NCBI RefSeq assembly: GCF_000152985.1
Contig: NZ_CH672395.1
Span: 2,083,687 to 2,147,686 of the forward strand
Direction of reading: 5' to 3'
DNA length: 64,000 nucleotides
Origin: Leeuwenhoekiella blandensis MED217
GTDB lineage: Bacteria; Bacteroidota; Bacteroidia; Flavobacteriales; Flavobacteriaceae
In this document: positions 25,742 to 34,507 of the stretch, piece by piece
Layout of the letters: each line of letters opens with the position of its first letter
Numbering within the stretch: position 1 is the stretch's first letter
The notes under the pieces: generated by a model
Database searches by the model: none
Seen by the model: the letters and a program-made list of their open reading frames with translations, nothing else
Told to the model about the DNA's origin: nothing
Made by a program: the position numbers and the translations under genes

Positions 25742-26224
25742 ATGAAATCAATAGCAAGAGATGACAATCAGGTAACCTTAATTTACAGCAGTACCACCCG
25801 CACCGGTGAACGCACCTACGGGCATATTTCTGCAGTAAAGGATAAGGAATTACAAACTATAGATATTGCCAAAACGCCCTTAACCGGAACGCAATGGGCA
25901 GAGCTCGCTGAAGAATTAAATAAACCCCTCAAGAGTTTGTTGAGTTTTGAAGACATTAGCGACGATGATGAGTTAAAGACGGCAGATTATGACGAGAATG
26001 ATTACATCAATATCATTAAAAACCGTCCGGAGCTGCTGGCACATCCTATTATCATTCATCAGGATGAAGTGAAGCAAGTAACCAACCCTACACAAGCACA
26101 AGAATTCTTAGGAGTTGACAGTGCCGGTCTTGACAAAAAAATGATGTATGATGAGCCTACGATAAGCAGTACTACCAAGAAAGAACACTTTATTGAGAAG
26201 CCTGAAAACGGCGAACACAATTAA
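25742..26224 (+). CDS. ArsC-fold protein without cysteines
   Basis: A 160-aa soluble protein whose order of motifs follows arsenate reductase: IYSSTTRTGERTYGHISAV where ArsC has the catalytic CxxxxxR loop, PLTGTQWAELAEELNKPLKSLL, and NRPELLAHPIIIHQDEVKQV where ArsC has (N/H)Px(L/I)xRPIV. The catalytic Cys is replaced and the protein contains no Cys at all, so it cannot act by thiol chemistry; a binding or structural role is inferred. A long Asp/Glu-rich insertion and a tail follow. Possible operon with the HPF-like gene. Confidence 0.65.
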   Translation: MKSIARDDNQVTLIYSSTTRTGERTYGHISAVKDKELQTIDIAKTPLTGTQWAELAEELNKPLKSLLSFEDISDDDELKTADYDENDYINIIKNRPELLAHPIIIHQDEVKQVTNPTQAQEFLGVDSAGLDKKMMYDEPTISSTTKKEHFIEKPENGEHN

Positions 26225-26241
26225 GCAATAAGGTCTTGACC

Positions 26242-26281
26242 ATAAAAAATCCCCGAAATAACATTTCGGGGATTTTTTTGT
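26242..26281 (+). terminator. Terminator of the HPF / ArsC-like operon
   Basis: Stem AAAAAATCCCCGAAAT / ATTTCGGGGATTTTTTT with a 3-base loop; one of the strongest terminators in the window, 20 bases after the stop at 26224. Confidence 0.9.
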
Positions 26282-26307
26282 TGATTGAACCTGCTAAATG
26301 GTATAAT

Positions 26308-26322
26308 ACCTTGAGGTAGTTT
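26308..26322 (-). repeat. Partial copy of a dispersed repeat
   Basis: Minus-strand AAACTACCTCAAGG matches the start of the repeat at 11147-11160. Only this short block is shared, with TATTATACC following it in place of the core. Confidence 0.35.
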
Positions 26323-26337
26323 ATTGATGAAAAGTTG

Positions 26338-26706
26338 TTAATCCTGATCTACTTTAGCCAAGGGTTGTATGCTTGGTTTTATTTTCTCGTAGAGCTCAAA
26401 TTGATATTCCGTAAGCACCTCACTCATAGAACCACTTTCTTCTTTACTAACGATATACAGCCGATCGAGCATCTTTTTGCCTTTATAATTCTTCTTGATC
26501 TCTTCACGCTTGATTAAGTAATCTGCAACATTCGATTTAAAAAGCAAATCCTGCTTAGGCGTAAGTCCCAACTTCTTGGTGTAGATCTTGGTTAAAGAAT
26601 CGGCTTGTTTTTCAATATACTGAGGTTTTTCTTCAATGTATTGAATTTGAGCCTGAGCGGTCAAACCCAAAACTGCGAAAGTAAGTAGTAGGATTAGTTT
26701 TTTCAT
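26338..26706 (-). CDS. Exported small protein of unknown function
   Basis: A 122-aa protein with a signal peptide MKKLILLLTFAVLGLTAQAQ (residues 1-20) and a helical, charged mature part (SLTKIYTKKLGLTPKQDLLF, EEIKKNYKGKKMLDRLY). Probably periplasmic. It resembles small exported proteins in Flavobacteriaceae that have no assigned family. Six bases separate it from the nitroreductase gene upstream, so the two are probably co-transcribed. Confidence 0.7.
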   Translation of the reverse strand: MKKLILLLTFAVLGLTAQAQIQYIEEKPQYIEKQADSLTKIYTKKLGLTPKQDLLFKSNVADYLIKREEIKKNYKGKKMLDRLYIVSKEESGSMSEVLTEYQFELYEKIKPSIQPLAKVDQD

Positions 26707-26712
26707 CGGTGC

Positions 26713-27309
26713 TTATTTTGATTCAAAATTTCCGTTAAAAGCAAAATCGGTTATGCTCATACGGCTACGCTCTTGCTCTAATTCCTGTTCTTGCAGTCCT
26801 TCTGGAAGGCTTTCAACAGCGCCTCCATAACGACCAAATGCAACAGCAGTAGCAACTTCAAAATCTTCAGAAAAATCAAATTCCTGATGTGCCTTTTCCT
26901 GATCTAAACCGCCCATATGATGCGCCGCAATCCCATTATGGTTGGCTTGTATCACCACATTGCCCATAAACAAACCCAAATCGTGCATTGCGTGATAGTA
27001 AGGTTCACCATCTTTATTGGTCTTCTTAAATGCAGTAATGAATAAAGCCTGAGCATTTTTTGCCCAATCCTGATTAAAAGGAATCAAACAGCTTAAAATG
27101 CGCTCATAGACCGCATCTCCTTTGAGTCCGTAAATAATACGCCAAGGTTGTTGATTGTACGAACTAGACGCCCAGCGGCCTGCTTCAAGCAATTGCTTGA
27201 CTTCAGATTCACTTAAAGGCACGTCATCAAATGCACGTGGACTCCAGCGTGATTTGATTTCGTCCATAATGTCAAACTCGGTAGGTGTAATTTTGGTAAT
27301 TTTTTCCAT
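26713..27309 (-). CDS. Nitroreductase family protein
   Basis: A 198-aa FMN-dependent NAD(P)H oxidoreductase. Start ATG 27309 (MEKITKITPTEFDIMDEI); 27339 is a longer alternative with no support. Motifs: RWSPRAFDDVPLSESEVKQL, EAGRWASSSYNQQPWRIIYG (FMN phosphate and ring binding), AALFITAF-like strand, NHNGIAAHHMGGLDQEKAH and VAFGRYGG near the C-terminus. Substrate is not predictable. Followed by a small exported protein. Confidence 0.88.
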   Translation of the reverse strand: MEKITKITPTEFDIMDEIKSRWSPRAFDDVPLSESEVKQLLEAGRWASSSYNQQPWRIIYGLKGDAVYERILSCLIPFNQDWAKNAQALFITAFKKTNKDGEPYYHAMHDLGLFMGNVVIQANHNGIAAHHMGGLDQEKAHQEFDFSEDFEVATAVAFGRYGGAVESLPEGLQEQELEQERSRMSITDFAFNGNFESK

Positions 27310-27419
27310 AAAGTAATTTTCAAGGCTTACAGTATGCAAGCAATTTTTGATTGAAAATAAAACTTTACCGAAGTTTTTTACCCGGCTTTAACGAGTATTA
27401 ACGTGCGCAAGATCTATTT

Positions 27420-27671
27420 TTAACGCGCTGCTAACTTTTGCTCGATGAGACTAATAGAAGCCGAAACGGTTTCCATTTTATCAAGCTCGTCGTCTTCTAT
27501 GGTAATATCAAAAGCATCTTCTACATCAAGAACAATATCAACAAGATGTGTAGAATTGATGTTGAGATCAGTTACAAGATGGCTTTCTGGGGAGATCGCG
27601 TCAGGGTTAACATCTTCAGGTAAATACGGTTGAATGATCTCTTTTAATTGGGGATAAATATCCTGACTCAT
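27420..27671 (-). CDS. Acyl carrier protein
   Basis: An 83-aa acidic ACP. Helix II region reads DLNINSTHLVDIVLDVEDAF: the attachment Ser lies where the usual DSLD motif is, but DSL is replaced by NST, a divergent form. It lies 25 bases downstream of the ketosynthase. Together with the two genes above it forms a compact acyl-chain module, distinct from the housekeeping fatty-acid genes, which are not in this window. Confidence 0.85.
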   Translation of the reverse strand: MSQDIYPQLKEIIQPYLPEDVNPDAISPESHLVTDLNINSTHLVDIVLDVEDAFDITIEDDELDKMETVSASISLIEQKLAAR

Positions 27672-27696
27672 ATATAAATTTTACTGAATTATATTT

Positions 27697-28965
27697 TTAA
27701 AAAGATTTAAAAATAAGACAACAGTTTACATCTCCAAAACCAAAACTGGCTTTTGCCAAATAATTAAAAGCTAAAGGCGTCTTTTTCTTTGGAATACGAC
27801 TTTCAGAAATATGCTCTAAAATTTCTGGATGTACTTCATTCAGGTTCACATTCGGAAATAAAAATTGTTGCTTAAGCTCTAATACCGAAGCCACACTCTC
27901 AATACTTCCGGAAGCCGCCAGACAATGCCCGGTCATCCCTTTCAACGAATTGATATAGGGAAAGTCAACACCAGAGCGCCCTAAAGCTTTACTCCAATTC
28001 TCGATCTCTAGTCCGTCTTTGGTAGTCGCGGTAAGATGCCCGTTGATCACTTCGATCGCTGAAGCTTCAATTTCTGCATCGCTTACAGCGTCTTCGATAC
28101 AACGTCTTACCGCTATGGGATTAGGCGCGGTCATGGAGCCTTCATTACGTTGACCACCGCTATTGCTCGAGCCACCTAAAATTTCAGCATAGATGGTTGC
28201 GCCGCGTTCTTGAGCACTTTCAAGACTCTCGAGCATAAGTGCTCCGGCTCCACAGCCGGGAACAAAACCTGCTGCATCTGCCGCCATAGGTCTGGAGGCC
28301 TGAGTGGGTTGGTCATTAAATTTTGAAGGTAATATGCGTAAAGCATCAAAGCCACCCCAAACATACGGCCCGCCGTCGCTAGAGCTTCCTGCCAACATAC
28401 GTTTGGCCTTACCGTATTTAATACGTTCATACGCCATCAAGATCGCTTCGGTTCCTGTGGTACAAGCGGCAGAATTAGAAGTTACCAAATTACCCAGTCC
28501 CAGCATTCCGCCTAAGTACGCGCTTACGCCGCTACTCATCGTTTGTTGCACGCTGGTACTGCCTAACCTTCGCGTATTCCCTTCATCTATTTTGTAGATG
28601 CTTTCGCGGTACTTATCCACTCCCAAGGAACCTACGCCAAAAATGGTTCCACTATCAAAATCGCAAGTTTCCTCGTCAATGGGAAGCCCTGCATCTTGCC
28701 AGGCTTCAACGCCGGCTACGACGCCGTATAAAATACCGGCAGAATTGAAATTACGCAGTTGTAAGGGCGTAAAATAGTTTGATTTGATGGTCTCTGAAAT
28801 CAAAGGCATCCCACCGATCTGACAGGAAAATTTGAGTTTCTCGAGTTCGCTAAAGAATCTAATCCCGCTCTTTCCTTGCATTAAAGCTTCGGTAAATGCG
28901 TCAATACCCACACCATTAGGCGCACAGACGCCCAACCCGGTAACCACTACCCTAGTTTTACTCAT
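27697..28965 (-). CDS. Beta-ketoacyl-ACP synthase family protein
   Basis: A 422-aa condensing enzyme of the FabF/KS type. Active-site Cys168 in SNSAACTTGTEAIL, first His in VINGHLTATTKDGLE and second His in LKGMTGHCLAASG are all present, so the C-H-H triad is intact. The family motif around the first His is NAHGT(S/A)T in FabF; here NGHLTATT is a variant. ATG 28965 is chosen over an upstream GTG at 28968. Its start overlaps the stop of the dehydratase gene, GATGAGTAA, which implies coupling. Confidence 0.9.
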   Translation of the reverse strand: MSKTRVVVTGLGVCAPNGVGIDAFTEALMQGKSGIRFFSELEKLKFSCQIGGMPLISETIKSNYFTPLQLRNFNSAGILYGVVAGVEAWQDAGLPIDEETCDFDSGTIFGVGSLGVDKYRESIYKIDEGNTRRLGSTSVQQTMSSGVSAYLGGMLGLGNLVTSNSAACTTGTEAILMAYERIKYGKAKRMLAGSSSDGGPYVWGGFDALRILPSKFNDQPTQASRPMAADAAGFVPGCGAGALMLESLESAQERGATIYAEILGGSSNSGGQRNEGSMTAPNPIAVRRCIEDAVSDAEIEASAIEVINGHLTATTKDGLEIENWSKALGRSGVDFPYINSLKGMTGHCLAASGSIESVASVLELKQQFLFPNVNLNEVHPEILEHISESRIPKKKTPLAFNYLAKASFGFGDVNCCLIFKSF

Positions 28966-29407
28966 CACCAGGTTTTAAGATTCCGGAGAAAATACCACTG
29001 CACACCACTTCTTCAGCTTCATTAAGCATCTTAACTTTAGACTTTAGCTTATGAAACCTAAAATACTCTAAATCAGATACAACAGTAACTTTTTCGTTTG
29101 GAAAAACCGGTTTATAAAAACGGGCTTCATTGTCAACCATCGCTACGGTAGAATTGCTTTTGAGATCAAAATTCTTATCGCGTAATAAGTAAATGCCCAG
29201 ACTCACCAAACCTATTTGCATCATACATTCTAAGAGGATCACCCCCGGAGTTACGGGGAAATTCACAAAATGACCTTTATAAAAGTCATGGCTTTCATCA
29301 AAGGTATAATGCCCTACAATATGATTCTGAGACACCTCGGTGATCTGATCTACAAATAAAAAAGGATCAGAATACGGGAGTTTGTTTACGATTTCTGCTT
29401 TGGTCAC
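28958..29407 (-). CDS. 3-hydroxyacyl-ACP dehydratase, FabZ-like hotdog fold
   Basis: A 149-aa hotdog-fold protein. GHFVNFPVTPGVILLECM (catalytic His, then helix) is a FabZ-type motif; YSDPFLFVDQITEV and VDNEARFYKPVFPNEKVTV complete the fold. GTG start at 29407 is forced: the upstream stop of the protease is 4 bases away and no ATG fits. It overlaps the ketosynthase by 8 bases. In canonical FabZ the second catalytic residue Glu lies further on the helix; LLECMMQIGLVSLG has the matching Glu. Confidence 0.82.
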   Translation of the reverse strand: MTKAEIVNKLPYSDPFLFVDQITEVSQNHIVGHYTFDESHDFYKGHFVNFPVTPGVILLECMMQIGLVSLGIYLLRDKNFDLKSNSTVAMVDNEARFYKPVFPNEKVTVVSDLEYFRFHKLKSKVKMLNEAEEVVCSGIFSGILKPGDE

Positions 29408-29410
29408 GTT

Positions 29411-31813
29411 TTAGTTATTAAGGCACTGAAAGCTTCCGATAGGCGAACCGTCTGGAATTTTAGGAGCTGCAACTTCCTCATATTCTTCAGGATCTTTCAT
29501 AAATCGGCCCAATTCCTGAGCGATATATCGGTCATTAGCTTCTTGTGATAATGCCAATTTCATACTCAAATCTAAGAATTTTGAGAACGTCACCGCCTTA
29601 ACTTGCGGAATTGCTTTTTTAGAAACTGAAAGTTTTTTTAAATGCTCCAACACTCTGTAATTGATAGTTTGCTGTACTTCAGAAAGATAGCTGTCTGCAG
29701 TTTTCTTGTATACCGTTTCTTCAAGAAGTGCTTCTAAAATGACATCAAATGAAGGAAGCGCATCATCCCAAGCGTGTTGAGCTACGATACGATTTGCACG
29801 TTCAGGATTTAACAAAAAGTCTAGCGTCATATCGGCTGCAGTTTCCGGAGCTGCCAATGGATCAAAGGTGATGCCGGTGTTCCCTTTAAAACTTTCACGT
29901 GTGCGACGATAACCAAAAGCTCGCGGAGGAAATAATGCTAACTTATCTTTAGGAATCGCTAAATAAGACGCGTCTAAAGTCATCAACACGGCAGATAGGG
30001 CCTGTTCTTGTTCTTTTGCTGAAAGTGGCGTTACGATCTCCTGCTGCTGATCTCCTTTTACAGCATAATTGTACCGCTGGCCACCTATACTTTTGATTGC
30101 TGCTTCGGTTTGATAACGGTGATAGAAATATAGCGGAACAAATACATCTTCTAAAGTACTGAAAGCCTCTCCCGTTTTAATATTATCTTCAGAAAAATTA
30201 CTGATCGCTTTTTTACGCAATGCTAAAACATCTTCCAGTTCTTCAGCGGCATTTGCGCCATTGTCCCAAAGATGCGCGTCAGGATGTGCGCCTGTAGCTG
30301 CCCGTGCATCGCTATCTGTTATAAAACGCAAGCCCTCTTTTTCGGCAGTTTCTAAAACATCATTAAGATACCAGGATTCAGTCATTCCTTTCGGAACAGT
30401 TCCATAGCTGTAAGCCACAGTTACTTTATCCCAATCTCCAATTCCCACCGCATAGGCATCGCTAAAGTCTATTTTTCCATTTTTTAATCGAATGGTTGGA
30501 TGTGGATAATCCATCACCGAAGCACGATCTGCTACACTGGCAGCAAAATTATGTGCAAAGCCTAAGGTATGACCAACTTCATGCGCCGATAATTGTCTTA
30601 TACGCGCCAAGGCCATCTCAAGCATAGGTTCATAATTGTCATCAGAATCAGCAAAAGGCGCATTCATTAAAGCCTGAGCGATCATAAAATCCTGACGAAT
30701 ACGCAAACTACCTAAGCTTACATGGCCTTTTAAAATTTCGCCGGTACGTGGATCAACAACACTCGCGCCGTAGCTCCATCCTCGTGTGCTGCGATGTACC
30801 CATTGAATCAAATTGTAGCGTAAGTCTAGCGGGTCTGCATCTTCCGGAAGCATTTTTACCTGAAACGCATCTTTGTAACCAATACTTTCATAAGCTTGAT
30901 TCCACCAGCGGGCACCTTCTAAAAGCGCTGAACGCACAGGTTCTGGTGTCCCGGGATCTAAATAATAGATGATAGGTTCTACCGGTTCACTAACCGCCAA
31001 TTCCGGATTTTTCTTTTTTAAACGATGTCTAACGATGATGCGTTTATCTATTGGATCTTGTACCGGAGTTGAATAATCTTTATAGCTGCGGTGAATCGCT
31101 CCCGATCTGGGATCAAAAGCACGCACTTCATACCCATCCTCTGGCAATGCGACAAAGGAATGATGCTGCACCACACTAACCGATGAAGCATCTGGAGCCA
31201 CAGATCTTAGATTACGTCCTTGAGGATCTCCAGTAAACGTCAATAAGGCTTCAAACTCGGTGTTTTTAGGAAAAGCTTTGGTGTTTTTAAGCGCTAGAGC
31301 ACTTCGAGATTTATCTACTTTGTAATTACCTTCTTTATTTGCTTTCAGTCTTCGGGCAACACCATGGGCATCTTCCATCAAAAAAGGAGTAAAATTGATC
31401 ACATAAGTATCCCCCTGAGTTTCTTTGATCTCAAAACCGTAGAGTACCGACTTCGCAAAGGCCTCCTCCACCGATTCTCTTTCGGCAGCATTATCGGTGA
31501 TCGCGCGATAGTCTTGATTGGGTTGTACTAATAAAAGCTTATTCCCGGCTTTTACAAACTTTACGATCGCGGTACCGCCTAACTGGCCGCGGTCTAAGCC
31601 AATATCATTAGAGCCTAAACCACTTTTTAATGCGTGCACATAGATAAACTCTTGATCTAGCTTGTCAACTTCAAGGTAAAGTTCATCTTCAGATTCATTA
31701 TAATGAAAATTGAAAAAGCCATTATAAGCTTTAAGGTCTTTCTTTTTCTCAAGAAATTGCGCAGAGGCTAGCGAGCAGCACAGTAAAAAAAGGAGGGTAA
31801 TGTTCTTTGTCAT
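29411..31813 (-). CDS. Secreted zinc-dependent metalloprotease
   Basis: An 800-aa protein with a signal peptide MTKNITLLFLLCCSLASAQ (residues 1-19). The zinc site HEVGHTLGFAHN begins at His411 (HExxHxxGxxH, metzincin type). N-terminal part resembles DUF5117 and the part after the active site resembles DUF4953/5118, a Bacteroidota protease layout. NTPVQDPIDKRIIVRHRL-like segments and PGTPEPVRSALLEGARWWNQA precede the site. It probably acts in the periplasm or outside the cell; the substrate is unknown. Divergent from the ATP-grasp operon. Confidence 0.88.
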   Translation of the reverse strand: MTKNITLLFLLCCSLASAQFLEKKKDLKAYNGFFNFHYNESEDELYLEVDKLDQEFIYVHALKSGLGSNDIGLDRGQLGGTAIVKFVKAGNKLLLVQPNQDYRAITDNAAERESVEEAFAKSVLYGFEIKETQGDTYVINFTPFLMEDAHGVARRLKANKEGNYKVDKSRSALALKNTKAFPKNTEFEALLTFTGDPQGRNLRSVAPDASSVSVVQHHSFVALPEDGYEVRAFDPRSGAIHRSYKDYSTPVQDPIDKRIIVRHRLKKKNPELAVSEPVEPIIYYLDPGTPEPVRSALLEGARWWNQAYESIGYKDAFQVKMLPEDADPLDLRYNLIQWVHRSTRGWSYGASVVDPRTGEILKGHVSLGSLRIRQDFMIAQALMNAPFADSDDNYEPMLEMALARIRQLSAHEVGHTLGFAHNFAASVADRASVMDYPHPTIRLKNGKIDFSDAYAVGIGDWDKVTVAYSYGTVPKGMTESWYLNDVLETAEKEGLRFITDSDARAATGAHPDAHLWDNGANAAEELEDVLALRKKAISNFSEDNIKTGEAFSTLEDVFVPLYFYHRYQTEAAIKSIGGQRYNYAVKGDQQQEIVTPLSAKEQEQALSAVLMTLDASYLAIPKDKLALFPPRAFGYRRTRESFKGNTGITFDPLAAPETAADMTLDFLLNPERANRIVAQHAWDDALPSFDVILEALLEETVYKKTADSYLSEVQQTINYRVLEHLKKLSVSKKAIPQVKAVTFSKFLDLSMKLALSQEANDRYIAQELGRFMKDPEEYEEVAAPKIPDGSPIGSFQCLNN

Positions 31814-32001
31814 GGAATTAGCGTTTTAGGAGAAGCTAGTTACTTAAAATAAGATGAATTTGAAAAGCCGGAATCTAAAATTCAAATAAAATTAAAAATA
31901 GCCAATAAAACTGACGATAACGCACTTTATCGTCTTATAATTAAGAATTAATTATAGACTTTTAGTAAGTAAATTCTTAATTTACCTAAAACTAATCGTC
32001 C

Positions 32002-33465
32002 ATGTCAACTACCCAACAATCTATCTTTTCATCTTATGAAAAAGATCCTAAATTTTATGATGAGATTTTTGATGAAAAAGGTAATGTAAAACAGGTTTAT
32101 CAAACGCTTTTTGATTTGTATAGCGGGCATTCTAGTCAGGATTTTGCTAAACTAAATGAAAAAGCAAAAGCTTCTTTTTTTAATCAGGGAATTACCTTTC
32201 AGGTATACAATGACCAAGAAGCCAAAGAGAAAATTTTTCCCTTTGATCTTTTTCCGCGCATTATAGATCCCGAAGAATGGGAGACTATAGAAAAGGGTGT
32301 ACTGCAGCGTAGTAAAGCGCTTAACCATTTTATTTGGGACATCTATCACGATAAAAAGATCATCAAACAAGGCATTATCCCCTTAGACTTGATCAGCACT
32401 TCTGCCAACTATCTTGATCAGATGATTGGTATTGACCCGCCAGGTGGAATTTACAATCATATTTCTGGAACAGACTTGATCAAACATTCTGATGGCAAAT
32501 ACTATGTGCTTGAAGATAACATTCGTTGCCCTTCTGGGGTAAGTTATGTGATTTGTAATCGTACGGCTTTAAAACGGGCGCTATTTGGCGTATTCAACCA
32601 TTACAATGCACACACGGTTACCGATTATGCACAGAATCTTTTAGAAATAATGGAATCGGTAAAACCACGCGGTGTTGATGAACCTAATTGTGTGGTGATC
32701 ACGCCGGGAGTGTATAATTCTGCCTACTATGAGCATTCCTATTTAGCTAAAGCCATGGGTGTCGAGTTGGTTGAAGGACGCGATCTTTTTGTGGAGAATG
32801 ATTTTGTTTATATGCAAACCATTAAAGGTCCTGAAAAAGTAGACGTGATTTACCGCAGAATAGACGATGCCTTTCTCGATCCTTTAGAGTTCAGGCCGGA
32901 TTCTGCTCTGGGAGTTCCGGGATTGTTTTCAGCCTATAAAAAGGGAAATGTTTGCCTCGTAAATGCACCGGGTACCGGTTTTGCTGACGATAAAGCCGTG
33001 TATACCTATATGCCCGAAATCATCAAGTATTATCTTGGTGAAGAACCCATTCTTAATAACGTACACACCTATCATTGCAGCCGTCCTGATGAATTGAAAT
33101 ATGTTCTTGAAAACATAGATAAACTGGTTATAAAACCGGTTGATGAGGCTGGTGGCTATGGAATTTCTATTGGAAACCGCTTGACAAAAGAAGAGATCGA
33201 AAAAGTAAAGCAGACGATAAAAGCAAGTCCACGCAAATACATCGCACAGCCTATTATGAGCCTTTCGGTGCACGCGACCTACATTGAAGACAGCGAGTCT
33301 TTTGAGTCGCGACACGTTGATCTTAGAACCTTTTGTTTGTTGGGTGCAGATAAAGAGTTTGTGCTCAAAGGCGGTTTGACCCGCGTTGCACTTAAAAAAG
33401 GAAACCTCATTGTAAATTCTTCTCAGGGAGGTGGTTCTAAAGATACTTGGGTACTGAAAAAATAA
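32002..33465 (+). CDS. Circularly permuted type 2 ATP-grasp protein
   Basis: A 487-aa enzyme. Motifs: SGTDLIKHSDGKYYVLEDNI, CPSGVSYVICNRTALKR, NCVVITPGVYNSAYYEHSYL, VDVIYRRIDDAFLDPL and KLVIKPVDEAGGYGISIG (nucleotide binding) with KYIAQPIMSLSVHATY. This family forms, with the next two genes, a widely conserved three-gene cluster thought to make or modify a peptide-like compound through an amide bond. Biochemical activity has not been settled as far as I know. Monocistronic start with an AT-rich upstream region. Confidence 0.92.
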   Translation: MSTTQQSIFSSYEKDPKFYDEIFDEKGNVKQVYQTLFDLYSGHSSQDFAKLNEKAKASFFNQGITFQVYNDQEAKEKIFPFDLFPRIIDPEEWETIEKGVLQRSKALNHFIWDIYHDKKIIKQGIIPLDLISTSANYLDQMIGIDPPGGIYNHISGTDLIKHSDGKYYVLEDNIRCPSGVSYVICNRTALKRALFGVFNHYNAHTVTDYAQNLLEIMESVKPRGVDEPNCVVITPGVYNSAYYEHSYLAKAMGVELVEGRDLFVENDFVYMQTIKGPEKVDVIYRRIDDAFLDPLEFRPDSALGVPGLFSAYKKGNVCLVNAPGTGFADDKAVYTYMPEIIKYYLGEEPILNNVHTYHCSRPDELKYVLENIDKLVIKPVDEAGGYGISIGNRLTKEEIEKVKQTIKASPRKYIAQPIMSLSVHATYIEDSESFESRHVDLRTFCLLGADKEFVLKGGLTRVALKKGNLIVNSSQGGGSKDTWVLKK

Positions 33466-33506
33466 TTGGGAAGCCAACAAATCAATAGTTAAGAAAAACA
33501 ACTTTT

Positions 33507-34451
33507 ATGCTTGCAAGAGTAGCAAATAACTTATTCTGGATGGGCCGCTATATAGAGCGTGCAGAACATATCGCCCGGTATTTAAATGTAAACTACTTTT
33601 CTTCTTTGGATGCTCCCAATGAAAAGTCTCAGTCCCGAGACCATGTGCTGCATTCCTTGCTGTTTATGGCCAATGGGCCGGTGGATGATGATTACGAACT
33701 CACAGAGAAAAATGTCTTTTTTGATATTGGTCTTAATTCTGAAAAGCAATTCTCTATTCTGAATTCGATTAAGTACGCACGTGAAAATGCCAATGGCGCG
33801 CGAGATTTGATCTCAACCGAACTTTATGAATCGATCAACAAGTTTTATCACTTTGTGCTCAATTATGATAAGGACTTTTTTATAACCAAAGGGCTTTTTG
33901 ATTTTACCACTCAAGTTGCAGAATCTACTTCGATCATCAGAGGGAAAATACGTGGAACTTTATTACATGACGAAGTCTATGCGATAATTATGTTGGGCGT
34001 CAATATCGAACGAGCCACACAAGTCGTACGCATTATTCAGGCTAAATATTATGATGCGCTGAATGCGCAGGGTGGTTATGATAAGAAATTCAGTAAAAGT
34101 TATGAATGGACCACTTTATTGAAGTGTATCGAAGCCTATGATATGATGCGCCGCCATTATAAAAAAACACCTACCAGCCTGAGTACCTTGGAGTTTTTAA
34201 TCTTGAATCCGGAGTGTCCACGCTCGGTGATGAATAGCTTAGTACAAGTAAACAATCACATTTCGGTGTTAAATGAGGATAAATTTCCGGGGAAAGATAC
34301 AGCCGCCTTTCTCATAGGTAAAACGCACGCAGAATACAGGTTTAAGACCGTAGATACTATAGAAGGCAACGTCGAGGATTTTATCGAAAAGATTCAGGAC
34401 ACGCTAATTGAGATTGCCAAGAAGATCGAAAAAGAGTACTTCAATTATTAG
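33507..34451 (+). CDS. Alpha-E domain-containing protein
   Basis: A 314-aa all-helical protein, second gene of the ATP-grasp/alpha-E/transglutaminase cluster. Starts MLARVANNLFWMGRYIERAE, the alpha-E hallmark, and continues with REN(A)NGARDLISTELYESIN and IIMLGVNIERATQVVRIIQA. It begins 41 bases after the ATP-grasp stop and ends 56 before the transglutaminase, consistent with one operon. Biochemical role unknown; helices probably hold substrate or partner proteins. Confidence 0.9.
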   Translation: MLARVANNLFWMGRYIERAEHIARYLNVNYFSSLDAPNEKSQSRDHVLHSLLFMANGPVDDDYELTEKNVFFDIGLNSEKQFSILNSIKYARENANGARDLISTELYESINKFYHFVLNYDKDFFITKGLFDFTTQVAESTSIIRGKIRGTLLHDEVYAIIMLGVNIERATQVVRIIQAKYYDALNAQGGYDKKFSKSYEWTTLLKCIEAYDMMRRHYKKTPTSLSTLEFLILNPECPRSVMNSLVQVNNHISVLNEDKFPGKDTAAFLIGKTHAEYRFKTVDTIEGNVEDFIEKIQDTLIEIAKKIEKEYFNY

Positions 34452-34507
34452 ACTATTAAAAGTATCGGTTTTTAGTCTTATTTTTGTCAAGTTAAACCCC
34501 CTATACA

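Noticed and set aside
32929-33501. 190-codon antisense ORF over the ATP-grasp gene
   Set aside because: Shadow of a strongly conserved gene on the other strand.
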